From Thiothrix fructosivorans (GTDB taxonomy: Bacteria; Pseudomonadota; Gammaproteobacteria; Thiotrichales; Thiotrichaceae), in the NCBI RefSeq assembly GCF_017349355.1, contig NZ_JAFMPM010000006.1, forward strand, positions 1,674,001 through 1,738,000: 64,000 nt of DNA, in the 5' to 3' direction. The position numbers and the translations under genes were made by a program. This document shows positions 36,660-45,139 of the stretch, one piece after another. The notes beneath the pieces are model-generated. The model did no database searches. It saw only the letters and a list, made by a program, of their open reading frames with translations, and had not been told where the DNA came from. The first letter of the stretch is position 1; each line of letters opens with the position of its first letter.

Positions 36660-37052
36660 ATGAAATACACAATTATGGTTAACGAAGGCCCGTATCAGCA
36701 CCAGTCTGCTGATACTGCCTTGCAGTTCACCCGTGCCGCGCTGGAGAAGGGACACGAGATTTTCCGTGTTTTCTTCTACCACGACGGCGTAAACAACGGC
36801 ACACGTCTGAGTGTGCCACCGGCTGATGACCGTCTGATCCAGAAATCTTGGTCAGAACTGGCTGAAAAGCACGGCTTGGACTTGGTTATCTGTATCGCAG
36901 CGGCACAACGTCGCGGCTTGATGGATGCCGATGAAGCGAAACGTCAAGGTTTGGATGCTAACAACATTGCCCCCGGTTTCCGTATTTCGGGCTTGGGTCA
37001 GTTGGTTGAAGGCGGTATCCAGTCTGATCGTTTAGTCGTGTTTGGCGATTAA
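36660..37052 (+). CDS. dsrE: Sulfurtransferase subunit DsrE
   Basis: A 130-residue subunit of the DsrEFH complex, which passes sulfur to DsrC. The active cysteine is Cys78 in VICIAAAQRRG, matching the sulfur-binding cysteine known in Allochromatium DsrE. dsrEFH occurs in sulfur oxidisers and not in sulfate reducers, so this marks the oxidative pathway. The end of the gene is 13 bases before dsrF. Confidence 0.96.
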   Translation: MKYTIMVNEGPYQHQSADTALQFTRAALEKGHEIFRVFFYHDGVNNGTRLSVPPADDRLIQKSWSELAEKHGLDLVICIAAAQRRGLMDADEAKRQGLDANNIAPGFRISGLGQLVEGGIQSDRLVVFGD

Positions 37053-37065
37053 GGAGCTGAAGAAA

Positions 37066-37470
37066 ATGTCTACAAAGAATTTTTTGTTTGTCAATCGTAA
37101 AGCTCCTTACGGCACAGTCTATGCACTGGAAGCCTTGGAAGTCGTACTGATTTCCGCAGCGTTTGAGCAAAATGTTAGTTTGGCATTCATCGACGACGGT
37201 GTTTACCAAATTACCAAAGGCCAAAACAGCAAAGCAACTGGCATGAAGAATTTCTCGCCGACGTTCCGTGCGCTGGGCGACTACGACATTACCAAGTTGT
37301 ACGTTTCCATTGAGTCTTTGGCAGAGCGTGGCCTGACGGTTGATGACCTGATGGAACTCACTTACGAAGATGCTGACGACGATTACGCTGAAAAGCCTTC
37401 CATCATTTTGGTCAACCGCGAGGAAATGGCTGCCATGATGACAGAGCAAGAAGTAATCTTAAGTTTCTAA
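37066..37470 (+). CDS. dsrF: Sulfurtransferase subunit DsrF
   Basis: A 134-residue DsrE-fold protein of the DsrEFH hexamer. NFLFVNRKAPYGTVYALEALE is the family start; the frame open upstream overlaps dsrE and adds only MAIKELKK. No cysteine is found in this copy, as expected for the structural subunit. AAGGAGCTGAAGAAA precedes the ATG. Confidence 0.95.
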   Translation: MSTKNFLFVNRKAPYGTVYALEALEVVLISAAFEQNVSLAFIDDGVYQITKGQNSKATGMKNFSPTFRALGDYDITKLYVSIESLAERGLTVDDLMELTYEDADDDYAEKPSIILVNREEMAAMMTEQEVILSF

Positions 37471-37486
37471 GCGGAGGATTTTGAAA

Positions 37487-37792
37487 ATGGCTATGTTACA
37501 TATTGTCAACAAGTCCCCGTTTGAACGTGTGGCTTTTGATAGCTGCCTTGCTCATGCAAGTGCAGGCGACTCGATTTTGATGATTGAAGATGCGGTAGTC
37601 GGAGCAGTCGATGGGTCAAGCTTTTCTGGTAAAGTAAAGGCTGCGATGTCCGATAAGACAGTGTATGTGTTAGGTGCAGACCTAGCCGCACGCGGTTTGG
37701 AAGGCAAAGCAATGGATGGGATTGTGAGCGTGGATTACGCAGGTTTTGTAGACCTGACGGCAAATAACGACACCACCCAAAGCTGGCTGTAA
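37487..37792 (+). CDS. dsrH: Sulfurtransferase subunit DsrH
   Basis: A 101-residue subunit of DsrEFH, related to TusB. Cys20 in FDSCLAHA is the conserved cysteine of the family. The ATG at 37487 follows GCGGAGGATTTTGAAA; TTG at 37481 is in frame but unlikely. The next gene, dsrC, is the sulfur acceptor. Confidence 0.95.
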   Translation: MAMLHIVNKSPFERVAFDSCLAHASAGDSILMIEDAVVGAVDGSSFSGKVKAAMSDKTVYVLGADLAARGLEGKAMDGIVSVDYAGFVDLTANNDTTQSWL

Positions 37793-37823
37793 GTTTTAAC
37801 ATTTTTTGACAGGAGGCCACACA

Positions 37824-38159
37824 ATGGCATCAATTAACGTTGGCGGCAAAGACATCGCGCTGGACGAAGAAGGCTATCTGGAAAACCTGAACGACTGGAC
37901 TCCAGAAGTTGCAGAAGTTCTGGCTAAAGGCGAAGACGTAACTCTGACTTCTGAACACTGGGAAATCCTGAATTTCCTGCGTGAATACTACGAAGAATAT
38001 CAAATCGCTCCAGCGGTTCGCGTTCTGACTAAAGCAGTTGGTAAGCGTTTGGGTGCTGATAAAGGTAACTCCAAGTACCTGTACAGCCTGTTCCCATACG
38101 GCCCTGGCAAACAAGCTTGTAAATACGGCGGTCTGCCTAAACCAACTGGTTGCGTATAA
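37824..38159 (+). CDS. dsrC: Sulfur carrier protein DsrC
   Basis: A 111-residue sulfur carrier. The flexible C-terminal arm ends KQACKYGGLPKPTGCV with the two redox cysteines at residues 99 and 110, the pattern that defines true DsrC. It accepts sulfur from DsrEFH and is substrate for DsrAB and DsrMKJOP. CAGGAGGCCACACA precedes the ATG. A strong hairpin 39 bases downstream probably raises the level of this gene's message relative to dsrMKLJOP. Confidence 0.97.
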   Translation: MASINVGGKDIALDEEGYLENLNDWTPEVAEVLAKGEDVTLTSEHWEILNFLREYYEEYQIAPAVRVLTKAVGKRLGADKGNSKYLYSLFPYGPGKQACKYGGLPKPTGCV

Positions 38160-38197
38160 TTATTACGTCACTAGTTAGGTCGTAAGACGCGAAGATT

Positions 38198-38222
38198 GCT
38201 CCGGTTCGCCGGAGCCTCTTCT
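38198..38222 (+). terminator. Stem-loop between dsrC and dsrM
   Basis: A perfect seven-base stem GCTCCGG/CCGGAGC closes a TTCG tetraloop, a very stable RNA fold, followed by CTCTTCTT rather than a full T-tract. It may end or attenuate transcription, or protect the 3' end of the dsrABEFHC message. Confidence 0.65.
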
Positions 38223-38279
38223 TAAGCCCTGTTGTTGACAGGTTTTCAGAAGAGAGACTAATGACTTCAGGAGTACGCA

Positions 38280-39047
38280 GTGACATTCGTAAGTATCCTT
38301 TACGGACTGTTGTTTTGGGCGGCAACGTTGATTTTGATTGGCGGTGTGGCTGTAAAAGTCCGTCAATATTGGAACACCCCAGCCCCATTGAAGATTCCGA
38401 CTACACCCGCGCCCATTACGCAGGGCGGTGTTGTATGGCGTATGTTCCGTGAAGTGGTGTTTTTCCAGAGCTTGTTTCGTTCAAATAAAACCTTGTGGTT
38501 GTTTGCGTTCCTGTTCCACATCTCTTTGTGGTTGGTATTGATTCGCCATAGCCGTTATTTCGTGGGCATGAATGATTTGTTGGTGTTCTTGCAGCCGTTT
38601 GGTCGTTATGCAGGTTTCACAATGGTATTGGGTTTGGCTGGCTTGTGGGCGCGTCGTTTCCTTGTGGATCGTGTGCGTTACATTTCTGCGCCGTCTGACC
38701 ATTTGATGCTGGCGCTGCTGATTGCCATCGGTATGAGCGGTTTGATGATGAGTTTTGTGACGCACACTGATGTGACACAAGTGAAAGCATTTTTTGGTGG
38801 CATGTTAACCTTCGGGTTCTTTGGTGAAGCCGGTCTGCCTGCCGAACCGATTGTATTGGTGCATTTGTTGTTGGTGGCATTGCTGATGATCATTTTCCCG
38901 ATCAGTAAGTTAATGCACGCTCCGGGTATCTTTTTCAGCCCGACTCGTAACCAAGTGGATAACCCGCGTGAAAAACGCCATGTATCCGGCTGGGCATTGG
39001 AACTGGAACGTCAAGGTAAAAACTACCTCGACGAACTGAAGAAATAA
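38280..39047 (+). CDS. dsrM: DsrM, membrane cytochrome b-type subunit
   Basis: A 255-residue inner-membrane protein of the NarI-like family that binds two b-type hemes and passes electrons between quinone and DsrK. Five to six helices are visible, with histidines in LFAFLFHISLW and LLIRHSRY-like segments. The start is GTG at 38280 with CAGGAG seven bases upstream. The ATG nearest upstream is out of frame. The first gene after the dsrC hairpin. Confidence 0.94.
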   Translation: MTFVSILYGLLFWAATLILIGGVAVKVRQYWNTPAPLKIPTTPAPITQGGVVWRMFREVVFFQSLFRSNKTLWLFAFLFHISLWLVLIRHSRYFVGMNDLLVFLQPFGRYAGFTMVLGLAGLWARRFLVDRVRYISAPSDHLMLALLIAIGMSGLMMSFVTHTDVTQVKAFFGGMLTFGFFGEAGLPAEPIVLVHLLLVALLMIIFPISKLMHAPGIFFSPTRNQVDNPREKRHVSGWALELERQGKNYLDELKK

Positions 39048-39059
39048 GAGGTAAGCACC

Positions 39060-40616
39060 GTGGCTGATTACGAAGTTCCAAAGTTGACGGGTGAAGGGTA
39101 CTGCGATGTTCCGGCAGTACGTGATGATGTGATGAAGGGCAAAGGTCCGTACATTGCGAAACCCGACTTTCAGACAGCATTGCATTTTCCGGCAGATTTC
39201 GACGCAGCAGGCTCGTTAGTTCCTAACTGGAAAGAACGCGCACTCGACAAAATGGCGGATTTGAAAGGCCGTTACCGTTCGCTGCAAGTGTTCTTGGATA
39301 TTTGCGTCAAATGTGGCGCGTGTACCGACAAGTGCCATTACTTCATTGGTACGTCTGACGCTAAAAATATGCCCGTGGCACGTCAGGATTTGTTGCGTAA
39401 AGTTTATCGCCGTTACTTCACGTTTGCGGGTAAATATTTCCCCAAACTGGTCGGTGCAACCGACCTGACCGAAGAAGTGTTGGCTGACTGGTATAACTAT
39501 TATCACCAGTGCTCACAGTGCCGTCGTTGTTCCGTGTTCTGTCCTTATGGCATTGATACGGCTGAAATTTCAATGGCAGCGCGTGAAATTCTTGACCACG
39601 TTGGTTACGGTCAGAAGTATTGTAACGAGATTATCGGCAAGGTCTTTAAGATCGGTAATAACCTCGGTTTGCCAGGCCCGGCACTGTTCGATACGGTGGA
39701 AGGTTTGGAAGAAGACGTTGAGATGGATACCGGCATTAAAGTCCGTTTCCCGCTCGATGAAGACGGCGCGGAAGTGTTGTTGGTAACGCCATCAGCAGAC
39801 TTCTTTGCTGAACCGCATATCGACGGCTTAATTGGTTACGCGAAAGTGTTCCACGAAACCGGCGTGACGTGGACGATGAGTACCATCGCGTCAGAAGCGG
39901 GTAACTTCGGCATGTTCATCGGTTCTTATGAAACCATGCGCCGGGTTTCTTTGCGGGTTCGTGAAGCCGCGATCAAGCATAAGGTTAAGCGTATTGTGTT
40001 CGGGGAATGCGGTCACGCATGGCGCGTGGCGTACAGCTTCCTGAATACCTTGGCTGGGCCGTTTGATTTCTTGGATCAGCGTTACCCGATTCCACAGCAC
40101 ATTCTGGAATTTACGTGGAGTCATATCCAAGCCGGTAACTTGCAAATCGACAAGACCGAAAATGACGACAAAGTGTTGACCTTCCACGACTCGTGCAACG
40201 TGGCGCGTGGTAGCCGGATGGGTGATTACCCCGGTGGTCAGTTCGACATTCCACGTAACGTCATTCGTGCGGTGTGTAACAACTTTGTGGATATGCCAGC
40301 CGATACCATCCATGACGCGACCTTCTGTTGCGGTGGCGGTGGCGGTTTGTTGACCGATGACTTGATGGAAATTCGCGTGAAAGGCATTCAGCCGCGTGCG
40401 GAAGCCCTTAAGCACGTCACTACGCACAATGGTGTGACGCACATGGCAGCGATTTGCGCGATTTGCAAATCACAGTTTACGAAAGTGTTGCCGTACTACG
40501 GTTTCACGATGGATCAAATTGTTAGTGTTCACCAGTTGGTGAGTAACGCGCTTGTCCTGCAACGGCAAGTGTCCGTGCAGGCACGTCCCGACGACGAAGA
40601 CGGCGACGAAGACTAA
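39060..40616 (+). CDS. dsrK: DsrK, HdrD-like iron-sulfur subunit
   Basis: A 518-residue cytoplasmic subunit of DsrMKJOP, related to heterodisulfide reductase HdrD. Two [4Fe-4S] sites are at CVKCGACTDKC and CSQCRRCSVFCP. CCG-type cysteine motifs lie in FHDSCNVARGSR and FCCGGGGGLL and would host the catalytic cluster that acts on the DsrC disulfide or trisulfide. GTG start at 39060 behind AGAGGTAAGC. Confidence 0.95.
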   Translation: MADYEVPKLTGEGYCDVPAVRDDVMKGKGPYIAKPDFQTALHFPADFDAAGSLVPNWKERALDKMADLKGRYRSLQVFLDICVKCGACTDKCHYFIGTSDAKNMPVARQDLLRKVYRRYFTFAGKYFPKLVGATDLTEEVLADWYNYYHQCSQCRRCSVFCPYGIDTAEISMAAREILDHVGYGQKYCNEIIGKVFKIGNNLGLPGPALFDTVEGLEEDVEMDTGIKVRFPLDEDGAEVLLVTPSADFFAEPHIDGLIGYAKVFHETGVTWTMSTIASEAGNFGMFIGSYETMRRVSLRVREAAIKHKVKRIVFGECGHAWRVAYSFLNTLAGPFDFLDQRYPIPQHILEFTWSHIQAGNLQIDKTENDDKVLTFHDSCNVARGSRMGDYPGGQFDIPRNVIRAVCNNFVDMPADTIHDATFCCGGGGGLLTDDLMEIRVKGIQPRAEALKHVTTHNGVTHMAAICAICKSQFTKVLPYYGFTMDQIVSVHQLVSNALVLQRQVSVQARPDDEDGDED

Positions 40617-40642
40617 TTACGACATTTATTGAGGAGATAGGC

Positions 40643-42604
40643 ATGGCAACCGCAGCTCACGACAGCAAGCTTTCAGGTCAAGGTCACACGTACCGTCGTT
40701 TTAAAGACGGTGATCACGAGTGGGGTAATATGCACGACAGTATTTTCGTGCAGGATACTAGCCACAAGTGCCCTACCTATATTCACAAAACGCCACCTTG
40801 CCAAGGTAGCTGCCCATCGGGTGAAGACATCCGTGGTTGGTTGCAAATCGTGCGTGGCATTGAGAAGCCACCTGTTGGTATGACCATGCAGGAATATGCT
40901 TTCCGCCGTTCCACCAACGCTAACCCGTTCCCATCCATGATGGGTCGTGTTTGCCCAGCACCTTGCCAAACAGGCTGTAACCGTAACGATGTTGACGATT
41001 TCGTCGGCATTAACTCGGTTGAACAGTACATCGGTGACAGCGCGATTGCGGCTGGTTTCAAATTTGAAGCACCGGCTGAATTGAGTGGCAAGAAAGTCGC
41101 TATCGTCGGTGGTGGTCCTGCGGGTATGGCGGCTGCGTACCAGTTGCGTCGCATGGGTCATGCTTCTACCGTGTATGAACAACACCCTGAATTGGGCGGC
41201 ATGATGCGCTACGGTATTCCGGGCTATCGCGTACCGCGTGACAAGCTGGGTGCAGAAATGCAACGTATCATCGACATGGGTGACATCACCATCAAGTGCA
41301 ACACCACTGTCGGCAAAGATGTAACCATTGAAACACTGGAAAGCGATTTCGACGCAATCCTGTGGACGGTTGGTTGCTGGAATGGTCGTGGCTTGTTCGT
41401 TGACAAATTTGCTGAAACGCCAAACTGCGTGTCTGCGGTTGACTTCCTCGAAGCCTATAACAAGGGCACGATGAAATACACTGCGCCTCGCGTGGTGTGC
41501 GTGGGTGGTGGTGATACCTCCATCGACGTGGTTTCCGTATCACGCCGTATCGGTACACTGGCGAACTACGCTGAAAATGCGGAAGATGCTGCGACTGGCA
41601 AATTGGTTCACGGTGAAGTCGGTGAGAAAGCTGCTCCTGCCGTTACCCTGACCACCTTGTTCCCGCTGGATCAAATGACCGCTGCGGAACACGAAGTACA
41701 GGACGCACTGAAAGAAGGCGTTACCATCCTGACAGAAGTGATGCCAACTGAAATCGTTTTCGGTGCGGATGGTCGTGCGATTGGTCTGAAAGTGGTTGAG
41801 TGCGTGATGAAAGGCAATATGCCTGTCGCGAAAGAAGGCGGCAAAGAAACCATCATCGAAGCCGACATCATTGTTTCTGCGATCGGTCAGTTCGGTAAAC
41901 TGGACGGTATCGAAGCCCTGAACAACGGTCGTAACCAAATCAATGCCGACGCGTTGTATCAAGTACCGGGTAAGCCTGGTCACTTCGCCGCTGGTGACGC
42001 GGTACGTCCGCATTTGCTGACGACTGCGATTGGTCAAGCATCGATTGCGTCTGAAACCATCAATCAGTACTTGCGTGCGGAAGAGCTGAAAAAGCGTCCT
42101 AAAGTCGATAAGCACCACTTCGACCTGATGGAAAAACTGCATGAAGCCGGTTTAGACCCAGCAGGTTATGAAGACAGCCGTGCGGAAGACATGCGTGGTA
42201 CAGACGGTGCGAAATACGCTGTCCACAACTACGATGACCGTTCTAAAAACGTGATTGTGCCTTCCAAAGATTTGTTCTTGGGGCACTTCAATACCGTAGC
42301 ACGTAACCTGCGTACTGAAGACGTGCCAACGGCTGAAGAAGTACTGGGTCACTTTGCAGAGCGCATGAACCCACTGGCAGAAGCCGATGCGGTTAACGAA
42401 GCCAAGCGTTGCATGAGCTGCGGTATGTGCTTCGAATGCGACAACTGCGTTATTTACTGCCCGCAAACTGCCGTTTACCGCGTGCCTAAGAAACAGGCGA
42501 CACTGGGTCGTTATGTTGCAACCGATTACTCCAAATGTATCGGCTGCCATATCTGCGCAGACGTTTGCCCAACTGGGTACATCGAAATGGGTCTGGGCGA
42601 ATAA
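40643..42604 (+). CDS. dsrL: DsrL, iron-sulfur flavoprotein NAD(P)H oxidoreductase
   Basis: A 653-residue cytoplasmic oxidoreductase related to the glutamate synthase small subunit. N-terminal Fe-S ligands (PPCQGSCPSGEDI, CPAPCQTGC) precede an FAD-binding site (VAIVGGGPAGMAAAY) and a NAD(P) site (CVGGGDTSIDV). Two C-terminal [4Fe-4S] sites are CMSCGMCFECDNC and CIGCHICADVCP. DsrL is known to couple reverse DsrAB to NAD(P). It sits between dsrK and dsrJ as in Allochromatium. Confidence 0.96.
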   Translation: MATAAHDSKLSGQGHTYRRFKDGDHEWGNMHDSIFVQDTSHKCPTYIHKTPPCQGSCPSGEDIRGWLQIVRGIEKPPVGMTMQEYAFRRSTNANPFPSMMGRVCPAPCQTGCNRNDVDDFVGINSVEQYIGDSAIAAGFKFEAPAELSGKKVAIVGGGPAGMAAAYQLRRMGHASTVYEQHPELGGMMRYGIPGYRVPRDKLGAEMQRIIDMGDITIKCNTTVGKDVTIETLESDFDAILWTVGCWNGRGLFVDKFAETPNCVSAVDFLEAYNKGTMKYTAPRVVCVGGGDTSIDVVSVSRRIGTLANYAENAEDAATGKLVHGEVGEKAAPAVTLTTLFPLDQMTAAEHEVQDALKEGVTILTEVMPTEIVFGADGRAIGLKVVECVMKGNMPVAKEGGKETIIEADIIVSAIGQFGKLDGIEALNNGRNQINADALYQVPGKPGHFAAGDAVRPHLLTTAIGQASIASETINQYLRAEELKKRPKVDKHHFDLMEKLHEAGLDPAGYEDSRAEDMRGTDGAKYAVHNYDDRSKNVIVPSKDLFLGHFNTVARNLRTEDVPTAEEVLGHFAERMNPLAEADAVNEAKRCMSCGMCFECDNCVIYCPQTAVYRVPKKQATLGRYVATDYSKCIGCHICADVCPTGYIEMGLGE

Positions 42605-42642
42605 GCGTCCTTTCCATGAGTGCAGGCTCGACAGGAATCAGC

Positions 42643-43161
42643 ATGACTAGCAAGTTTTCAAGCGTATTTCTGGCAGCAACGTTGGCTTTTGCCACGCTGT
42701 TGGCAGGTTGTAGCAAAGCCCCTACGGAGGCTGACCTCAACCTTGCCACAGCAAAAGCAAAGGCTGATCAGTGTGTTGAACCAGAAAGTGTTATCCGTAC
42801 CAAACACATGGATCTGCTCATGCATCAGCGTGACGCGACCATGATTGAAGGTATCCGTACCAAACAGCACAGTCTGAAAGAGTGCATTAATTGCCACGTT
42901 TCCACGACTAAGCAAGACGGTACGCCTTTGCATTACGGTGACAAGGAACATTTTTGTACCACCTGCCATGCGGCGGTGGGGCAGAAAATTGACTGCTTCC
43001 AATGTCATGCTGACCGTCCGCAAACGGACGACCCTAATTATCAGCACACAGTTGGTAGCACCGCAGGTCATCACTTTACGCAGGGTGTAACGGCGGCAGC
43101 AGCACCGACAGCGGCTGAAGTTCAAATGGTGACGCAACCACAACAAGGAGCTGCGAAATGA
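42643..43161 (+). CDS. dsrJ: DsrJ, periplasmic triheme c-type cytochrome
   Basis: A 172-residue periplasmic cytochrome of DsrMKJOP. Three heme c sites CINCH, CTTCH and CFQCH are present. An N-terminal signal ends at TLLAGC, which looks like a lipobox, so the protein may be lipid-anchored. A further cysteine in DQCVEPE is a candidate for the unusual His/Cys heme ligand known for DsrJ. The ATG at 42643 is chosen over 42616 because AGGAATCAGC precedes it. The end overlaps dsrO by four bases. Confidence 0.93.
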   Translation: MTSKFSSVFLAATLAFATLLAGCSKAPTEADLNLATAKAKADQCVEPESVIRTKHMDLLMHQRDATMIEGIRTKQHSLKECINCHVSTTKQDGTPLHYGDKEHFCTTCHAAVGQKIDCFQCHADRPQTDDPNYQHTVGSTAGHHFTQGVTAAAAPTAAEVQMVTQPQQGAAK

Positions 43162-43910
43162 ATCAGAACCGTGTTGATGAATACCGTCGCAATTTTATGA
43201 CAACCTTGGGTGGTGTTGCGGCAGTTGCTGCGGTTGTCCCCAGTTTTGTCTTGCAAACCGCACACGCCGCTGGCGAAGTTGCCGCAAAACCCGTTGATCA
43301 AGCTGTTACTAATGCCAAGCGTTGGGGCATGTTGATTGACGTGACCAAACTCACCGATGGTGGTGCAGGCATGGTTGCTGCGTGCAAAAAAGAACACGGT
43401 TGGGGCGATGAAGCCCATTCCGCCGACACCCAAAAAGCGCATTGGGCGCGAGTGGTGAAAGTCACGGATAAATTGACCCAAAACAGTTTCAGCTTGCCGG
43501 TCATGTGCCAGCATTGCGAAAACCCGCCGTGCGTCGATGTTTGCCCGACAGGTGCATCCATGAAACGGGCGGATGGGATTGTGCAAGTCAACAAGCACAT
43601 CTGTATCGGTTGCCGTTATTGCATGATGGCTTGCCCGTACAAAGCGCGTAGCTTTGTGCATGAAGCCTTGCAAGATCAAAAGCCTCATTCCCCACGGGGC
43701 ATGGGTACGGTGGAATCCTGCAATATGTGTGTTCACCGCATTGACGCAGGCAAGTTGCCTGCGTGTGTGGAAGCCGCACCGGATGCTGTGATTTTCGGCG
43801 ATTTGAATGACCCGAACAGCGCAGTCAGCCAAGCGATGAAAACCATCGGTGGCAAGCAAATCCGTGCCGATCTCGGTTTGAACACTGGCGTGCGTTACCA
43901 CGGCATCTAA
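43158..43910 (+). CDS. dsrO: DsrO, periplasmic iron-sulfur protein (Tat substrate)
   Basis: A 250-residue ferredoxin-like periplasmic subunit. A twin-arginine signal (YRRNFMTTLGG) at the N-terminus is followed by a hydrophobic stretch and AHAAG. Cysteine groups CQHCENPPCVDVCP, CIGCRYCMMACP and CNMCVHRIDAGKLPAC would bind [4Fe-4S] clusters. It links DsrJ to DsrP. Start overlaps dsrJ (ATGA). Confidence 0.94.
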   Translation: MNQNRVDEYRRNFMTTLGGVAAVAAVVPSFVLQTAHAAGEVAAKPVDQAVTNAKRWGMLIDVTKLTDGGAGMVAACKKEHGWGDEAHSADTQKAHWARVVKVTDKLTQNSFSLPVMCQHCENPPCVDVCPTGASMKRADGIVQVNKHICIGCRYCMMACPYKARSFVHEALQDQKPHSPRGMGTVESCNMCVHRIDAGKLPACVEAAPDAVIFGDLNDPNSAVSQAMKTIGGKQIRADLGLNTGVRYHGI

Positions 43911-43930
43911 CGGAAAGGACGTAAACAGCA

Positions 43931-45139
43931 ATGGCTAGTCAAGCAATCATTTTCCGCGAAACCAAAGACAGCAAGGGTTTTTATATCCTGCTGGCGGTTT
44001 TGGGTGCATTCCTCGCGCTGGGTGCGCTGGCGTTTTTCCACGCTGAACATCATGGGCATCATGTTACTGGCATGACTAACCAAGTTGTTTGGGGGCTGCC
44101 ACACGTTTTTGCGATTGGTTTGATCGTCGCAGCATCGGGTGCATTGAACGTTGGTTCAATCGGTACGGTATTCGGCAAGAAAATCTATCAACCAATGGGG
44201 CGTTTGTCGGCATTGCTGGCGATTTCGTTGCTGGTCGGTGGTTTGATCGTGCTGGTGTTGGACTTGGGGCATCCTGATCGTTTGATCGTTGCCATGACCA
44301 CCTATAACTTTAAGTCGATCTTCGCGTGGAACATCATTCTGTATAACGGTTTCTTGGCGTTATCAGCGGTGTATATCTGGACAATGATGGATCGTAAGGT
44401 CAAGAAGTTTTACAAGTTGGCAGGGGTTGCGGCATTTACATGGCGTTTGATCCTGACCACTGGTACGGGTTCAATCTTCGGTTTCTTGGTGGCGCGTGAT
44501 TTCTATAACTCTGCGGTGATGGCTCCGTTGTTTATCGTGATGTCCTTTGCAATGGGTTTGGCGGTTTTCATTCTGGTGCTGCACTTCGCGTATACATGGA
44601 CAGGTCGTCCGTTGGGTGATGTGGTGATGAATCGCTTGCGTTACTTGTTGGCAGTGTTCATCGGTGGTGTATTGTTGCTGGAAGGTGCGCGTCATTTCAC
44701 CGGTTTGTACATTGCACAGAAAGCGGGTGTGGAAAACTTCATTCTGTTCGACGGCGGTATCTACACGCAGTTGTTCTGGGTCGGTCAGATCATGTTGGGT
44801 AGTTTGCTGCCTTTGTCGCTGATTTTCTGCCGCAAGTTGGCGAATAATCGCGTAGCGTTATTGCTTGCGGCGCTGTTTACTATCGTCGGTGGCTTTGCGC
44901 AACTGTATGTGATTTTGATTGGTGGGCAAGCGTATCCATTGGTTTTATTCCCCGGTGCTGAAGTTTCCAGTGATTTCTTTGACGGTGTGATTAATGCGTA
45001 TGAGCCAAGTATCTGGGAGTTGATGCTGGGTCTGGGTGGTGTAGCACTTACGTTGTTCATGGTGACGATTGGCGTGAAAGTATTGCGCTTCCTGCCGGAT
45101 TCCTTGTCGGATGCGGTGGCTGATCCGCACAGCAAGTAA
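43931..45139 (+). CDS. dsrP: DsrP, NrfD-family membrane subunit
   Basis: A 402-residue, about ten-helix inner-membrane protein of the NrfD/PsrC family, the second quinone-interacting subunit of DsrMKJOP. The segments LVLDLGHPDRL and FAWNIILYNGF are typical of the family. GGAAAGGACG lies upstream of the ATG. It is the last dsr gene here; the following gene shares one base with its stop but carries a hairpin at its own start. Confidence 0.95.
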   Translation: MASQAIIFRETKDSKGFYILLAVLGAFLALGALAFFHAEHHGHHVTGMTNQVVWGLPHVFAIGLIVAASGALNVGSIGTVFGKKIYQPMGRLSALLAISLLVGGLIVLVLDLGHPDRLIVAMTTYNFKSIFAWNIILYNGFLALSAVYIWTMMDRKVKKFYKLAGVAAFTWRLILTTGTGSIFGFLVARDFYNSAVMAPLFIVMSFAMGLAVFILVLHFAYTWTGRPLGDVVMNRLRYLLAVFIGGVLLLEGARHFTGLYIAQKAGVENFILFDGGIYTQLFWVGQIMLGSLLPLSLIFCRKLANNRVALLLAALFTIVGGFAQLYVILIGGQAYPLVLFPGAEVSSDFFDGVINAYEPSIWELMLGLGGVALTLFMVTIGVKVLRFLPDSLSDAVADPHSK

